Source: Macrotis lagotis (taxonomy: Eukaryota > Chordata > Mammalia > Peramelemorphia > Peramelidae). Taken from it: a DNA stretch of 64,000 nucleotides. The notes under the pieces are model-generated. The model was not told the origin of the DNA, did not search any database, and saw nothing but the letters and a program-made list of their open reading frames with translations. The DNA lies in assembly GCF_037893015.1 (NCBI RefSeq), contig NC_133661.1, forward strand, positions 182,754,508 to 182,818,507, read 5' to 3'. Below, piece by piece: positions 38,946-51,822 of the stretch (positions within the stretch are counted from its first letter, which is position 1; each line of letters begins with the position of its first letter). The translations under genes and the position numbers were made by a program.

Positions 38946-40250
38946 TTTTTTTTTTGAGCCTTGAATTATCTGAAATTATCCTGTATACTTTTCTTTTAAT
39001 GGATAGATACAACTTCTGTGGGAGAAGAGAAAGGTCAAAACATTTTTTTAGTGATATTAATTTGAATTTTATTTCCAGCTTATCACATATTGGGAAATAT
39101 TTTATTTGATAGATCTTTCTCTCTTCTTAAGTGAATATATCATTTAATCTTAGTAGGGCTGGTTGTTGAAAACCGGAATTCTTTTTTTTTCTTTGAGATT
39201 TCATGGTTCTGATTCAAGACACAGAGGGGGAGGGAAAAGAGGCCTTTAAAAGTATGCAATACTTCACAGGTTTGCATGTCATTCTTGCCTAGGGACTATG
39301 CTTCTCCATATTATCTAATTTCAGTATATGGACTGGTAAAGTTTGCATCAGAAAGTGCATTGTAGTAAAAGTTGTTACTGAAAGAGAAGTAAAGATTTAG
39401 GGGAAAAAAATTACCCTATCTTCATGGATAACAAATTTCTGTTTGTATTGTGCAAAGTTGTAGTTATCAGCTTGAAATTCCTATTCTTTTCATGTTCCCA
39501 TTTCTTTAGTCAACAGAAGAGATAATTGAGTGGTGAGAAAGGATACATATTGAGTTACTGGGATTATCTGTTCACAGGGGAATCTATTTAAGAAAGGGCT
39601 TTGTTCTGAACCCTCTATGGAAAGAATCATCAGTGAAAAGATTTTTGAGGCTATTTTTCCTGGAAATTTTAATTGCATTTTATTCTATTATTTTTAATAG
39701 AATTTGAGCACTTCATAGAGAAACCTTGTGATAAATGGGTCACATCTGCAAACAGAAGGTTTGACTTGTGATAACTTGTGATAACCTGAGGATCAAAAGA
39801 AGGGAAAAATTCTTCATAGTTACTAAGTGTCAGAGCTAGCCTATAACACCTATATTATTTACCCTACAAGACTGTAGTAGCAAATAAGACAATATAAATG
39901 AAATACGTAATCCTCAAAACCTTATATAAGTTTGTTATTATTATTATTATTATTACTGTTATTTTATTTCTAGTTAATCCTGTCTCCATATACAAGCCTA
40001 GGTTGTGTTCAATGCAATTCAACAAGCATCAGAAAGCATTTCACTCTCTTTTCCAGTCTATTTTCCTTCAATTTTAGATTTGAGATTGTTGTGGCATTTT
40101 TTTCTTTAATCAGCTTTAGTCCCATTGGACTCTAAAGAGAAGAAACTTCTGCCTAGGCCTCTTGTTTTGGGGGCATTTAAATTTACCCATCCGACCCCCC
40201 CCCCACTTGTTGAGTCTATGCCCATTAGCACATTTTGGATCAGGGTATGG
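38946..40250. other. Gene-free sequence
   Basis: AT-rich; contains an (ATT)n at 39937-39955 and a C-run at 40194-40205. No other feature supported. Confidence 0.4.
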
Positions 40251-40352
40251 TGGAAGTGGTGACCTAAAGGAGTCAGGAGACCTGGACTTTGTCTTGACTT
40301 TGATACTAGTTGTATGACCTTGGACAAGTTACTTTATTCTTTGGGCCAAAAT

Positions 40353-40402
<50 letters not shown>
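40353..40402. repeat. (CT)n microsatellite
   Basis: CT run within an old MIR-like context (CTTGGACAAGTTACTTTATT just before it). Confidence 0.95.
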
Positions 40403-40404
<2 letters not shown>

Positions 40405-40593
40405 AAATGAAGGGGTTGGGATAACTTTCATGATCTTTCTCTCTTCTGGTTTTCTCTTTTTATTTCCTATTGTACTGATTCTTAAGATAAGATAAAGTTT
40501 GGAAAGTTGTTCCTATAGCTTTTGAAACAACAGCTATATTGGAAGCAACAGCTAGTTCTTTGTTTGATGCTATAATTTCATTTAAAAAATACC

Positions 40594-40746
40594 CTCGGCT
40601 AGGTGGTGCAGTGGAGAGAGTACTGGAGGTGGAGGGAGTCAGGAATACCTAAGTTCAAATCCAGCCTCAGACACTTAATAATTACCTAGCTATGTGGCCT
40701 TGGGCAAGCCACTTAACCCCATTGCCTTGCAAAAACTAAAAAAAAT
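40594..40746 (+). mobile_element. Marsupial tRNA-derived SINE
   Basis: CGGCTAGGTGGTGCAGTGG ... CCATTGCCTTGCAAAAAC plus A-tail. Confidence 0.92.
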
Positions 40747-41020
40747 ATACCTTCATACCACCTATATCTTCAACATGCCCTCCTACCCTCAAACATTGTC
40801 CAAGTTCAGCTCAGAGGCTCTGTCCAGCATGTCCCTTCCTAGAGATTTGCATAGCTCAGTTACATATCAGTATGGGAAAAAATATTTTATGTTATTTCCT
40901 TAAAAAATTTTAAATACTATAGATCTGACATTTATTACACCTCCCACATTCTCCTATGTGGGAGTTACAGTCGATTACCTTTATATCATTTACATTGGTG
41001 TTTTCACACAAATGTACACC

Positions 41021-41050
41021 AACACAGACACAGACACAGACACAGACACA

Positions 41051-41098
<48 letters not shown>

Positions 41099-41108
41099 TA
41101 CACACTCA
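41021..41108. repeat. (CAGACA)n-(CA)n microsatellite
   Basis: Compound repeat: several CAGACA units followed by a CA run. Confidence 0.95.
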
Positions 41109-41264
41109 CTCAGTCACTCACATACTCCAGGCTCTTTAGGACAAATGCCTTAGATTTGAGGAGGGCTGGAAAGGTTCCCAGTGTGATTTTTGAGGAAACA
41201 GTGTGTTTCTTCAATAGTTCAGGGTGACAATAAGAAGTTTGTTTCCCTCTGTCCCCAATCTCTG

Positions 41265-41610
41265 GGTCATAGAATTATAGAATTTCAGAGCTGGAAAGGA
41301 CATGAGAGGCCTCTAAGAACATCCCTGACAACTGGTCCTCCATGTTCTGCTTGAGGACCCCAGTGATGAGTAGTTCCAACCTCCTTTGGCCTCCTGTTAT
41401 ACTTCAGATTTCACTCTCTGCAGTCTGAGCCCAAGCAAGACAAGGTTGATGCTTCTTCCCCATTACAGCAACACTGGTGATCAGGCTACACCTTCCAGGT
41501 GTAGCTCCTAGACTTCAGAAATGTGAAGAGTCTTAAATGGCTGATCATTTTACTTGCATTCTACATTTTCAGTAGATGACCATCTCTCTACCTGGCATTT
41601 AAATCTTTTC
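41265..41610 (-). mobile_element. Old LINE/MIR-like sequence
   Basis: AGAATTTCAGAGCTGGAAAG, CACTCTCTGCAGTCTGAGCC and CCAGGTGTAGCTCCTAGAC. Ancient repeat phrases; family uncertain. Confidence 0.4.
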
Positions 41611-42055
41611 ACAATATGATTTCCTTCTCCCTTCCCAATTCTGTTTCCTTGAACTTCCCAAGATACCTCTCAGTCAGACTGTCTATTAGCTATTTCCTGT
41701 ATGTGATATACCATTCATTGCTTGTCTTAGGGTCTTTTCAGACAGACTGTTCCCCAGTCTCTGGATATCTTCTATTTTACCCTCTTTCAAAGAGCTGCTC
41801 AGCGGCTCCTTCCTATTGAGAGTCTTCCTTGACCCTCCCACTCCCAATATCAGTGGAATTTAACTTTGTATATACCTTGTTCTCCCAGTAAACTACTTGA
41901 GAGTGCTGATCAGAAAAGGCAAGGTAAGATAAAGTAACAAGCATTTTTAAAAGCATTTTCTATGTGCAAGACAACTGTATTAAGCAATGGTGATACAAAA
42001 ACAAGCAAAAGGAAAGACAGTCCCTGTCTTCAGGGAGTTTACATTCTAAAGATGA
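41595..42055. mobile_element. Old L2/L3-like LINE remnants, two pieces
   Basis: 41595-41890 has GAGTCTTCCTTGACCCTCC and TTGTTCTCCCAGTAAACTAC. 41930-42050 has AAGCATTTTCTATGTGCAAG and TCAGGGAGTTTACATTCTAA. Confidence 0.45.
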
Positions 42056-42599
42056 AAAACTATACACAGAAGAACTGAAAAGAATGATGTGGTAAGGGGA
42101 ACGAAGATGATCCTACTCTAGGGCATGGTTCTGATTTCTGGAAAATCAATACCAGAGTCAGAGAGGACTGAAGCTTGACCAGCAAAAACAAACACAGCTT
42201 GAATGTTTATTTTTTTAAAAAAAACCATTTCACTATTTCGTGTGTATGAGGAATTACTAACCAGGAAACTCCTTCATCCCTGCAAATCAGCACAAAACTG
42301 TGAGCTTCAGAGTCCCAGAGAAGTTAAGAGAAACTTACCCAGGGTCACATAGTCAGAAGGTACCAGACATATGGGACTTGCATTCTCATCTTCTTCATTC
42401 TCAGACCTATTTTCTATCCCCCCATGCTGCTGCTCTATCTTGCACATAATAGGGACTTAAATGTTTGTTGAATGGAATTGTTTATCTCTGCCCATCAGCA
42501 TCCTGTGTTCATTTGGAATTCTTTTCTTCCTGGTTGTCTTTTTCATAAAAACAAAAAGTACAATAATATAGATAGGTAAGCATGAAATTCCTAAGATGA

Positions 42600-42960
42600 C
42601 CTTTAAATGTGGATAAGAGACCCTCATCTGAGAGACAATTAAACTGAAGTCATCTAATGGAGCAGTTAGGGAGCTTAAGGGAGCTCTGTTTCAAGCTATT
42701 AATCAGAAGGCTATGAGAATGAACACCTGAATTAGGACTTAATTAAATAAACTCTGCTTAATTAAAAGTCTCCCAAATGCACAGCAGGCTTACCTGTCTT
42801 CACAGGCGAGCTCTCACCTCCCCACGCAGGGCAGTTTGGGGAATGCAGTTTAATCTGTGGTGGGGCTTCTTGCAGGTCTCTCTGCTTAGGTGTGTATTGC
42901 TGACATGAAGTCAGGGTTGGAAGTAATGAAGAAAAGTCCTTCAGGATCTTAGCATTAGTT
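42600..42960. other. Non-repeat block with paired TTAATTAA sites
   Basis: No match to the window's repeat families. It contains two TTAATTAA octamers 19 bp apart (42739-42746, 42758-42765) and the upstream CTATTAATCAG. This could be a homeodomain-bound regulatory element; function not established. Confidence 0.3.
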
Positions 42961-43337
42961 AAACACTTGGGTTCCATCATGCAACTGTAGCTTTAGTCTG
43001 AATGGAGTTCTAAGTAAAAAGGAGTTATAGAAAAAAAGACATAATGGTTTTATTACAGTAATCGCTATCCTCAAAGACCACTGCTATGGCTTTCATAGCC
43101 AAAGTATGTAAATTAACATATCTTGAAACCAGACATAGTATGACATAGAAGAAAGACACTTTTCTGCAATTCAGATTTATGTTCCAGTCTCAACTCCATT
43201 TGTAGCTGTGTGGCCTTGGGTAAGTCATTTGATTTCTCTGGGTGTTGGTTTCATTATCTGGACTATATGATCTCCATATAAGTTCTTTCCAGCTCAAAAA
43301 TTCAATGAGTCACAAAATCCTTTTGCAGTTGTAAATC

Positions 43338-43494
43338 TTTTTTTTTTTTTTTTAGATTTTTCAAGGCAATGGGGTTAAGTGGCTTGCCCAAGGCCACACG
43401 GCTAGCAATTATTAAGTGTCTGAGGTTGGATTTGAACCCAGGTACTCCTGACTCCAAGGCCAGTGCTCTATTCACTGTGCCACCTAGCCGCCCC
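43338..43494 (-). mobile_element. Marsupial tRNA-derived SINE
   Basis: Poly-T, AGATTTTTCAAGGCAATGG ... CACCTAGCCGCCCC, flanked by AGTTGTAAATCTTT on both sides. Confidence 0.92.
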
Positions 43495-43789
43495 CTAGTT
43501 GTAAATCTTTAACTTAATTTGTGGGTATAATAAAATCTTTAATATTTCTGGTGGTAGGTGGTATCTCTCTTGAGAATGGATAAAGATGACTTTGGTTTTG
43601 CTAGTCATAGGACACGGTTTACTTTTTTATTTTCCATAAATTCTAGGATCTGAAATAATATTTTATATACTACAGTTGTTCAAAGACTTAAGATACTTAG
43701 AATGATATTCATTCTAAACTTTCAAAAATTTATTTTTGTGTCCTTTTTTAACAGATAATTTCTAAGTTATCTGAAACTGATAATAAAAA

Positions 43790-44010
43790 TTTGAGTTAGC
43801 TAGGTGGTAGCAAGTAAGTACTTGAGTAAGTAAGACCTGAGTTAAGTTCCAGTTTCAGACACTTGGCAGCTATGTGACCCTGGGCAAACTCTTTTTCCTT
43901 AGTTTCCTCTTCTGTAAAATGAGAATAATAGCACACACACTTTCCAGGGTTGTTTCAAGGATCATTTAGCACAGGATCTGACATGTATTAAGTACTATAT
44001 AGATGCTAAA
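43790..44010 (+). mobile_element. Old MIR/THER-type SINE
   Basis: GAGTTAGCTAGGTGGTAGCA, CTTAGTTTCCTCTTCTGTAA, AATGAGAATAATAGCA and GTATTAAGTACTATATAGAT. Confidence 0.65.
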
Positions 44011-44021
44011 TATTATTATTT

Positions 44022-44175
44022 TTTTTAGTTTTTTTTTTTTGCAAGGCACTGGGGTTAAGTGGCTTGCCCAAGGCCACACAGCTAGGTAATTGTTAAATGT
44101 CTGAGGCCAAATTTGAACGCAGGTACTCCTGATTCCAGGACTGGTGCTCTATCTACTGTGCCACCTAGCTGCCCC
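44022..44175 (-). mobile_element. Marsupial tRNA-derived SINE
   Basis: GCAAGGCACTGGGGTTAAGT ... CCACCTAGCTGCCCC between (TATT)-rich flanks that look like its target duplication. Confidence 0.9.
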
Positions 44176-44207
44176 TAGTATTATTATTATTATTTTGAAG
44201 ACTTCAT

Positions 44208-44307
44208 ACTATCTATATCTATATCTATATCTATATCTATATCTATATCTATATCTATATCTATATCTATATCTATATCTATATCTATATCTATATCTAT
44301 ATATATT
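44208..44307. repeat. (TATATC)n hexanucleotide array
   Basis: About 16 near-perfect units of the hexamer, 33 bases after the SINE at 44022-44175. Confidence 0.95.
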
Positions 44308-45224
44308 TATCAGACTTAACTTTACCTCCTGCCTATAAACAAGGGTTTGAGGATTAGCAAATTTGCTAATTAGGATCATACCTCTTTTTTGGGGGGAGTC
44401 ACCTCTGTTGTTCTGAGATTTCCTTAAACTGTTAACTTATTACTGCATGTCATTAAGGAAGAATAAATTTAGATTTCTTCACATAATGTCAATTACATGG
44501 GTCTGATAGTTCCTCTCCCTAGGGATCCTTAGTAAAGATTTTCACAGGTTGTCGGTTCTCTGTAAGACTCAGTGTTGGTCGTGCTAACTGGATACAACAT
44601 AAATAAATTAAGATTCCAATTAATGAATTTGCTAATAGCTTTTTCATTATTTGAACATTAACCCAGTGTCTACTTTGGTCCTAACAGATAGACTCATTAG
44701 TATGTCATTTGCTTTGGTATTTAAGTGAAAATGTGCAGATGTCTTCCCTACTCCTAATTTTTCTGTTCATTTTTCAGTCCTTAATGGATTTGGTTGAGTT
44801 GACCTAGTCTGGAAAAATAGCTGACTTGATTCTGCTTGCCTTCAGTTATTTTCATTTCTTTTATAACTGAAACCCCAGTGTCTTATTTGCAAAATCTAAC
44901 ACTCTGTTTTTTGACTTCAAGGCTGCTCCCTCCCCTGACCCATCTCTCTACTTATATCTTTTCTCTTTCCCCCATGCTCCCCTGTTTCTTTTTATTCTAG
45001 AGACATTCTCCTACAAAGGAAAATCTCCAGTTCAGTTTCCTCCTATTAAAAAAAATTCCTAGTGAAATGCATTCTTTTTCTATTTGCATTTATTTATTTA
45101 TATTTTAGTCTTTGTTGTACAGTTAGGGAATGGAAAAAATTCATTAGATTTTAAGATTATTGATCTGGAGCCATTAAAAAATCTGTGAAGCATTTAGTTC
45201 AGTCTCCTCATTTTACAGATTAAC

Positions 45225-45440
45225 TGATCTTCAGTGGATAGAGTGCTGAGACTGGAGTCAGAAGACCTAGGTTCAACCATAGTTTCAGAGATTTCTTGTC
45301 TTTGTGACCCCTTGGTGAGTCTGCTTCAGTTTTCTCAACTGTAAAAAATTAATAGCATTTGCCTCCCAGAGTTGTTTTGAAAATCAAATGAGATAATATT
45401 TGTAAAGTGTTTAGCTCAGTGCCCAACATATTATAGACTC
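45225..45440 (+). mobile_element. Old MIR/THER-type SINE
   Basis: CAGTGGATAGAGTGCTGAGA, CAGTTTTCTCAACTGTAAAA, CAAATGAGATAATATTTGTA. Confidence 0.65.
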
Positions 45441-45599
45441 CAAGGTATGCCTTTCACTTCTCCCCTTGCATCTTAAACTAATGTCTTCTTCAAGGTAAAG
45501 TTCCAGGCCTAGGGAAGGATGAGAGGGAAGAAATAGAGGAAGGGAAAACAAAATGGAAGAGTTGATTTGCTATTATGGAAATCTGGGAAAGGGTCAAAT

Positions 45600-46560
45600 A
45601 AGGATCATAATATTGTATGTACAGGAGACATTTATTTAGTACTTATTGTATATAGCTAATTGTGCTAGGATCTGGGGTAAATACAAAGTTTATATAAGAC
45701 ACAGTTCCTGCTTTTAATGAGCATATAATAGTCTAGTGAGGTATAAGATACAAGTACAGACCACTATAACATACAATATCATATGATAAATGTTGCAGTC
45801 ACAAACTAAAATATTATGTCAGATTTGGTGGGCACATAATCATTACCATGGGAGCTTTATGGAGGAGGTCAGCCATGTAAAAATGGTGAAAGGAGATGTG
45901 GATTTGGAGCTAGAATACAGAATTCAAATCCTAGTCACGTTACTATTTTGGCTAAGTTTTGGCTAAGTTATTCAGCATCTTTGGACCCCAGTAACCTCAT
46001 CTGTAAAATGGAGGACTCCCTCTCCCCCTCTACTGTAGATCCTGGGATCCTTTAAATTGGGCTTTAATTGTTCAGAATTCAATAGTAAAGAAAGGAAGGG
46101 AAGGTGTTCTAGGCACAGTGAAAAGTGTGATCAAAGGCACATATGTATGAGAGCACAGTGGATGTTTTTAGGGGCAGAGAATAGTCCAATGAGGTTAGAG
46201 TGTTTAGGGTAGTAGCTTGTGATGATTTTGGAAAGGCAAGTTGATGCCAGATTATAGAATGCCTTGAATGGACAGGTAGAGCAGTTAGAGAAATACTAAA
46301 AGTTTCAAGCTGAGTGATAGAATTACTTTGGTGATATGATGGATTAGAAGGGGAAGAGAGTAGAGGTGGGGAAGACTTGTGAGGAGACTAATTGCAATAG
46401 TTCAGCAGGTAGAAGTAAAGGTCTATATATAATGAGGATAGTGACAACAGGAATGGAGAGGGTATAGTCAGATGCCAGGAATACTATAAAGGTAGAATTT
46501 ATAGAACTTGGCAACTGAATAAATATGAGATGTGAGTCAAATATACTCTCATACATATGA
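45600..46560 (+). mobile_element. Old L2/L3 (CR1-type) LINE remnants
   Basis: 45620-45790 begins ACATTTATTTAGTACTTATT. 46300-46480 has GTGAGGAGACTAATTGCAAT and AGTTCAGCAGGTAGAAG. A MIR-like piece lies between (45890-46060). Confidence 0.45.
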
Positions 46561-46761
46561 ATGTGAGAGACAGTGTTGGCTATTGATCAAGGTAAGTACC
46601 TCACGAAATAGCACTGGGCTGAGACTGAACTACATAGAAAAAGTCAAATCTTATTGCCAAATTTTTCCTGAGCATGTACAAAAGACTGAAAAGTATAATA
46701 AAGAGAGAGAGCACATTAAGGATTGGGAAAAGATAGGGTCTAGTACTAAGTCAGACTGGGG

Positions 46762-47012
46762 AAGCTAGGTGGCATAATGCTGGGCTTAGAGTAAAGAAAA
46801 CTCATCTTCCTGAGTTCAAATCTGGCCTCAGACATTTACAAGCTGTGTAATCCTGGGCAATTCTCTTAATTCTATTTGCTTCAGTTTCTTCATCTATACA
46901 ATGAACTGGAAAAGGAAATGGCACTCCATTATCTTTGCCAAGAAAACCACAAACAGGGTCATGGGGAACTGGATATGACTGAAATGACTGAATAACAACA
47001 GCAACAACAAAA
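46762..47012 (+). mobile_element. Long marsupial SINE
   Basis: GGCCTCAGACATTTACAAGC, GAACTGGAAAAGGAAATGGC, TTTGCCAAGAAAACCACAAA, GACTGAAATGACTGAATAAC plus ACAACA tail. Best copy of the long family. Confidence 0.88.
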
Positions 47013-48177
47013 CCAATCTAGACTGTAGTCAAGGATTCTTTTATTTGGCTAGATCTTCACTTAATTGGGGAATATGGTAATTATTTTTTTTGTCATCAGT
47101 TTTATAGTATTGTTTCCCTTTTCTGAACTGAGACAATATGGTTGTAGCAATGACTATTAAGCTAAAGTAACTTTTACTAGGGTCGTAGCATATCGTGCCA
47201 CAATAACATTTGACCTGTTAATATCTCAGTATACATTCAATTAACATCTATTAGCTTTACAAAATGGTTTTTACTGAGAATATACAGCAAGAATAGAAGT
47301 AGAAACATATCCAGGACTAGGGCACATTTTCCCCTCTGCCATCTTACTTCCAGGGAGAATGGGTTCAAAATAAAAGTGACTGCTCTAAATACTCCTCCCA
47401 TGACCTTGTTTAGTTTGGGGTATGACACAACCAATTACTGCCTTGTATGTATGACATGGCATCCATTCAATGCTGAGCTGGGTTTAAGCAGGTTGCTTCT
47501 CAGGAATAGGGCTCATCACAGACTTCATCCCTGAGCCTCCTCTTAGTCCTCTGGTGGCACTTCCTACCTTTTGAAGCTTAAGGTTTATAGCTTAGTAGTA
47601 CTAATTTCAATGCTTTTTCACCTAAGATCAGGAAAGAATAACAATGGTCAGAAAATTCAGGGTCACTTGTTCATATGCCAGCCATTGGCCCAGATTAGGA
47701 GATGAGGATGCAAGAACTGTCTTACCCACCCAGAATTTAATAGTATTTATTCCATTTCTTGTGGGGAAAAGACAGATTTGGAACGTTTGTACATTTTATA
47801 TGCACACTTAGTTTAGCTCCACAGATTCCCTTCATTACGCAGAAAATATATTGGAAATAGTCATAGAATACCTGTGTATGCTCTGAAGTAGATGATGGGT
47901 CTCTATCTTATACATATCCAGAAATGGTCTCAAATATCTGTGAGCTGGACCCATCATTACTTGAAGCACTCAAGAAAAAATAAAGGAAGACTTGTATGAA
48001 CTCATGTAGAGCAAAAAAATAAAAACAGGACCAGGAAAACAATATCTACAATGATATAAATGAAAACAGCTTTAAAAGATGGTTGAACAAGCAGGATTTT
48101 CAGATATGTCTTTGCTTAATTGTCTTTTCTTTGTTATAAGGGAAAGTTTGTTGTTGAAGATATGTGATTTATTGGGT
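47013..48177. other. Gene-free sequence
   Basis: Unique, moderately AT-rich; no gene or clear repeat seen. Confidence 0.4.
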
Positions 48178-48487
48178 GATGATGATGATGATGTTTGTCC
48201 TTCATTCTTGAAGATCATATTATTAGGGAGGTGATGCCATGATAAGTACATGAATTGGATTTAAGTGAGGGGGTGCTATGCTAAGTCACAGCTTCACTTT
48301 CTCCTTTAGAGCTGTCTGGGTCCAGTGGTCAGGTATGAATCAGTTTGACTGGAGATGAGAGGCCAGGTTTAAGTGACTTGCCCAAGGTCACACAGCTAGT
48401 AAAGTGTCAAGTGTCTGATTTGGATTTGAACTCCCTTCCTCCTGACTCCAAGGCCAGTGCTCTATCCACTGTGCCCCCTAGCTGACC
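48178..48487 (-). mobile_element. ~300-bp composite SINE family, copy 3
   Basis: TGTCCTTCATTCTTGAAGAT, AGGGAGGTGATGCCATGATA, CCAAGGTCACACAGCTAGTA, CCCCCTAGCTGACCCC. A short (GAT)n precedes it. Confidence 0.88.
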
Positions 48488-48825
48488 CCACAGGATCATT
48501 TTAAGGATAGTACCTCACACACTTTAAATGTGAATTATTTTTTGATTTATTGGGAAATGACTGGTGTAAAAAAGGCATCAGTGAAATTTTTTATTTATTG
48601 AGAAAAATGGGAACCAGAAAACATTCTCTTTAGCTCTTTCTATTTACTAGTTCCTTCCAGTTCATTTTTTTTGACACATTTACTAGAAATACTGTATGCA
48701 AAATTTTGTTAAGAGTTAGTACCTTAGGCAATTTTGATTAAAAAAAAAAGAGAATGACATTGGATTGAATGAGTCAGGACAGTCCTCCTTGAGTCTCTAT
48801 CCTGAGAGGCTGAGATTCATGCACA

Positions 48826-49018
48826 AACTTTAAACAAGCACAGGGAAATCATAACTGGCCAGGAGCTTGTGCCTTGGGGAGTAGAGTTCACTTTTAATTA
48901 TGCTCCTTCCTTAATCACCTGTCAAAATTTGGGCAGGGAGGCACAATTACGACAGAGGTCTCATTAACTCAGTTTTCTCTGGAGAGGTCCTTTGCTGAGG
49001 CAGAGCCTATAGTACAAT
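48826..49018 (+). repeat. Unassigned repeat, copy 1 of an inverted pair
   Basis: ACAAGCACAGGGAAATCA, AGTTCACTTTTAATTATGCT and TTAATCACCTGTC align with the reverse complement of 63725-63925 at roughly three-quarters identity by eye. Not SINE, L1 or L2. Confidence 0.6.
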
Positions 49019-49683
49019 CCAGGGGGTAGCTGGAGGCAGGGAGATCAAAGATATAGAAAGACTCATTTTCCTGCCTTCCCCAAGTGGTCTCTGTTCTTTT
49101 CTACTTGACCTATAACTAACCTCTAGACTAGGAGAGATTGGCTATTTAGGAGCCATGTTGGCAGGCAATTTATTGTACTGAGCTGTGGTTTGAGTGTTAG
49201 GAAACCTGAGTTTTCATATCCATGTGATCTCAGTCTCTCTAAAAGACTTTATTAGGAAGGTGAAATGCCAGTGTGTTCACTTAACTTCCCCATTTGTAAG
49301 GCAGGGTGAATAATCTCTGCCTCCAGGGGTCATCCATACTTCTTAAAATACACAATGGGTTATTTTATTGGTTTAGTGATAGAAGGCAAAATGCCCTAGC
49401 CTTAACTTGGAGGACTTTACCTGGTTCTGATTCTTTCTATATAATGAGGTCCAATGTACATAATGGAAGATAGTGGGCTTTGAGACTTGCAGTCTGTTTT
49501 GCCAGGAAATCAACATTTGACATTTTCCTCTGTAAGAACAAAGGATTGGTCACTGCCGTCTATAAAGTTTTTGTTAGAATACACAGTAACTGTTACATAT
49601 CACTTAAATCCTGTTTCAGCTTACATAAAGTTTCCTAGATCTTTTCCCATGATAAGAGAACATCAGTGTAAATAAATATAATT
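49019..49683. other. Gene-free sequence
   Basis: No feature supported apart from faint MIR-like phrases near 49190-49320. Confidence 0.4.
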
Positions 49684-49905
49684 GGGGGTGGCTAGGTGGA
49701 GCAGTGGACAGAGCACTGGCCCTGGAGTCAGGAGTACTTGAGTTCAAATCTGGCCTCAGACACTTAATAATTACCTAGCTGTGTGGCCTTGGGCAAGCCA
49801 CTTAACTCCATTTGCCTTGCAAAAACCTAATAAACAAACAAACAAATAAACAAATTAGCAAACAAATAAACAAATTAGCAAACAAATAAACAAACATATA
49901 AATAA
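49684..49905 (+). mobile_element. Marsupial SINE with expanded (CAAA/TAAA)n tail
   Basis: GGGGGTGGCTAGGTGGAGCA ... CCTTGCAAAAACC, then about 75 bases of tail with the unit CAAATTAGCAAACAAATAAA repeated. Flanks AAATAAATATAATTG / AAATAAATAAAATTG look like the target duplication. Confidence 0.92.
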
Positions 49906-49909
49906 ATAA

Positions 49910-51016
49910 AATTGAAGCACTCAGGATTCATTTTCTGTAAAGTCAGTTCTCTATTCCTGCTCCCTCAGACCCTTGGCTGGTCTTCTTTAGTGCAGTTTGT
50001 TCGGTTTGAGGAATACTGCTGAAATATTTTCATCAACCTATTTCTGGTTCTAAAATGCCTATCATTCCTTTGATTAAGATTTGAAATGTAAAATTTTTAG
50101 AAATTCTAATGCCAATAAGGGGCATGAAAAGTTTGGAAGGTAAAATATTGAGAAAAGTAGAAATGTATATAATACTTATTTTTAGGTGCCTTAAAGAAAC
50201 CTAAAGACAATTTATTAATTTGAGAAGATAGAATATATAATATACAACTATGGTTTGTAAAATGAGATTTAGTATAATTTACATTTAATTTACTTATATA
50301 TTTAATTTAATAAATTTAAAAGTGTAGATGATTCAAATGAGACAAATTTATTAATTAAATTTACTCTTAAAATACTTTGTTAGAAATTCAGGTTAAAAAA
50401 TCATGGAACTTTCAAGAAATATTGCATTTCATAATTTTTACCTAACTTTTCAACCTGGTCATATATACTTGTGAGTTCTTTAAGGTCCTCTACAGTTTAT
50501 CTTTCCTGTCCTATCTCACATTCCTATTATATACCACAATCAAGTTGACTTATTGACCTTTGGACATGTTCTTTATGTCCAACCAAACCTTTGCTCAGAG
50601 TAGTTCTTCTATTTGAAATCCCTTTGCCCCCTCATTTCTGCCTTTTGAAATATGAACCATCTCAAATAATTTTTTTCTTGAAATTAGTTTATAGTTATAA
50701 CACTATTTGGTTTACTTTCTTGATATCCACAAACTGTTGAGATTGTTCCCTTTTTAGAACTTCTGTGGAATTTTATTTTTACATCTCTCTTCCAGCACTT
50801 ATCTTTGTACGATATTATAATTATTTATATAACTGGTGCTTATATACTGCCCTTCTTGAGCTTAGAAACTGGTTTGTCCCCAATAGCACCAACAATAGTG
50901 CTTTGCTTTACTTAATATTGAACAGACCTTTCCAGGAATGTTATATTCAGTTTGGAGGCATACTAATAAAATAAAATTACTTTTATGAACTTTCCTTCAG
51001 AATGTCAATAGCAATG
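49910..51016. other. Gene-free AT-rich sequence
   Basis: Very AT-rich at 50090-50460, with L2/L3-like phrases at 50550-50990 (e.g. GACCTTTGGACATGTTCTTT). No gene. Confidence 0.4.
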
Positions 51017-51167
51017 TGTTTTTTTTTTTTGTAAGGCAAATGGAATTAAGTGGCTTGCCCAAGGCCACACAGCTAGATAATTATTAAGTGTCTAAGACCG
51101 GATTTGAACCCAGGTACTCCTGACTCCAAGGCCAGTTCTTTATCCACTACACCACCTAGCCACCCCT
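51017..51167 (-). mobile_element. Marsupial tRNA-derived SINE
   Basis: GTAAGGCAAATGGAATTAAG ... CCACCTAGCCACCCC. Confidence 0.9.
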
Positions 51168-51782
51168 ACCTTGAATTCTTACCTAATCAGTCTCATTTTC
51201 TGAACTATCATCATCAGTAGATTTAAACCTCCAGATGATTCTTTTTTAATTCTTTTCTTGGCCTCGGAATTGAATCTAATAAGACAATTTTCTTTGCCCT
51301 GTCTTGTTTTAGTTTTAGGTTTTTTGCTTTTTTTGACTTGGTGTATTTCCAAACATAGATCAACTTATTTCATAGATGAGAAAAAAATGGAATCACAGAA
51401 TGAGTTTTACAAAGACTAACTTTTATATTATGGTAGGAATGCTAGATAACATTTCATACTTCATTCTTGTACCAACTGAAGTAACTATTCTGTATCAAAG
51501 CTAATTTATTTATCAATACACATTAAGGGCCTATAGTGTTCAAAGCACTTTGAAAGGGTTGAAGAGGAGACCAAATAAGTATAAAAATATAACAAAAACT
51601 AAAAAAATTTAATAAATCTAGTCTCTTCAAGCTTTGCCCAGAGAATATTATAGGTATGGAATATCACATGTTCTTTCTGCTTTTTTCCTCCTTGTCTTTA
51701 TTATTAATGTTGCATCAATTGAACCAGAGAAACAGATTCCTTTCCACTTCTACTTTTCTGAACAGGTGATATGGGTCTCCTC

Positions 51783-51783
<1 letters not shown>

Positions 51784-51822
<39 letters not shown>

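Noticed and set aside
40910..41227. Three overlapping Cys-Val, Thr-His and Thr-Asp repeat frames
   Set aside because: Translations of the CA/CAGACA microsatellite.
44208..44307. CRISPR-like regular repeats
   Set aside because: Simple-sequence array without spacers in a vertebrate genome.
44144..44338. Frame of alternating Tyr-Leu
   Set aside because: Translation of the (TATATC)n array preceded by SINE sequence.
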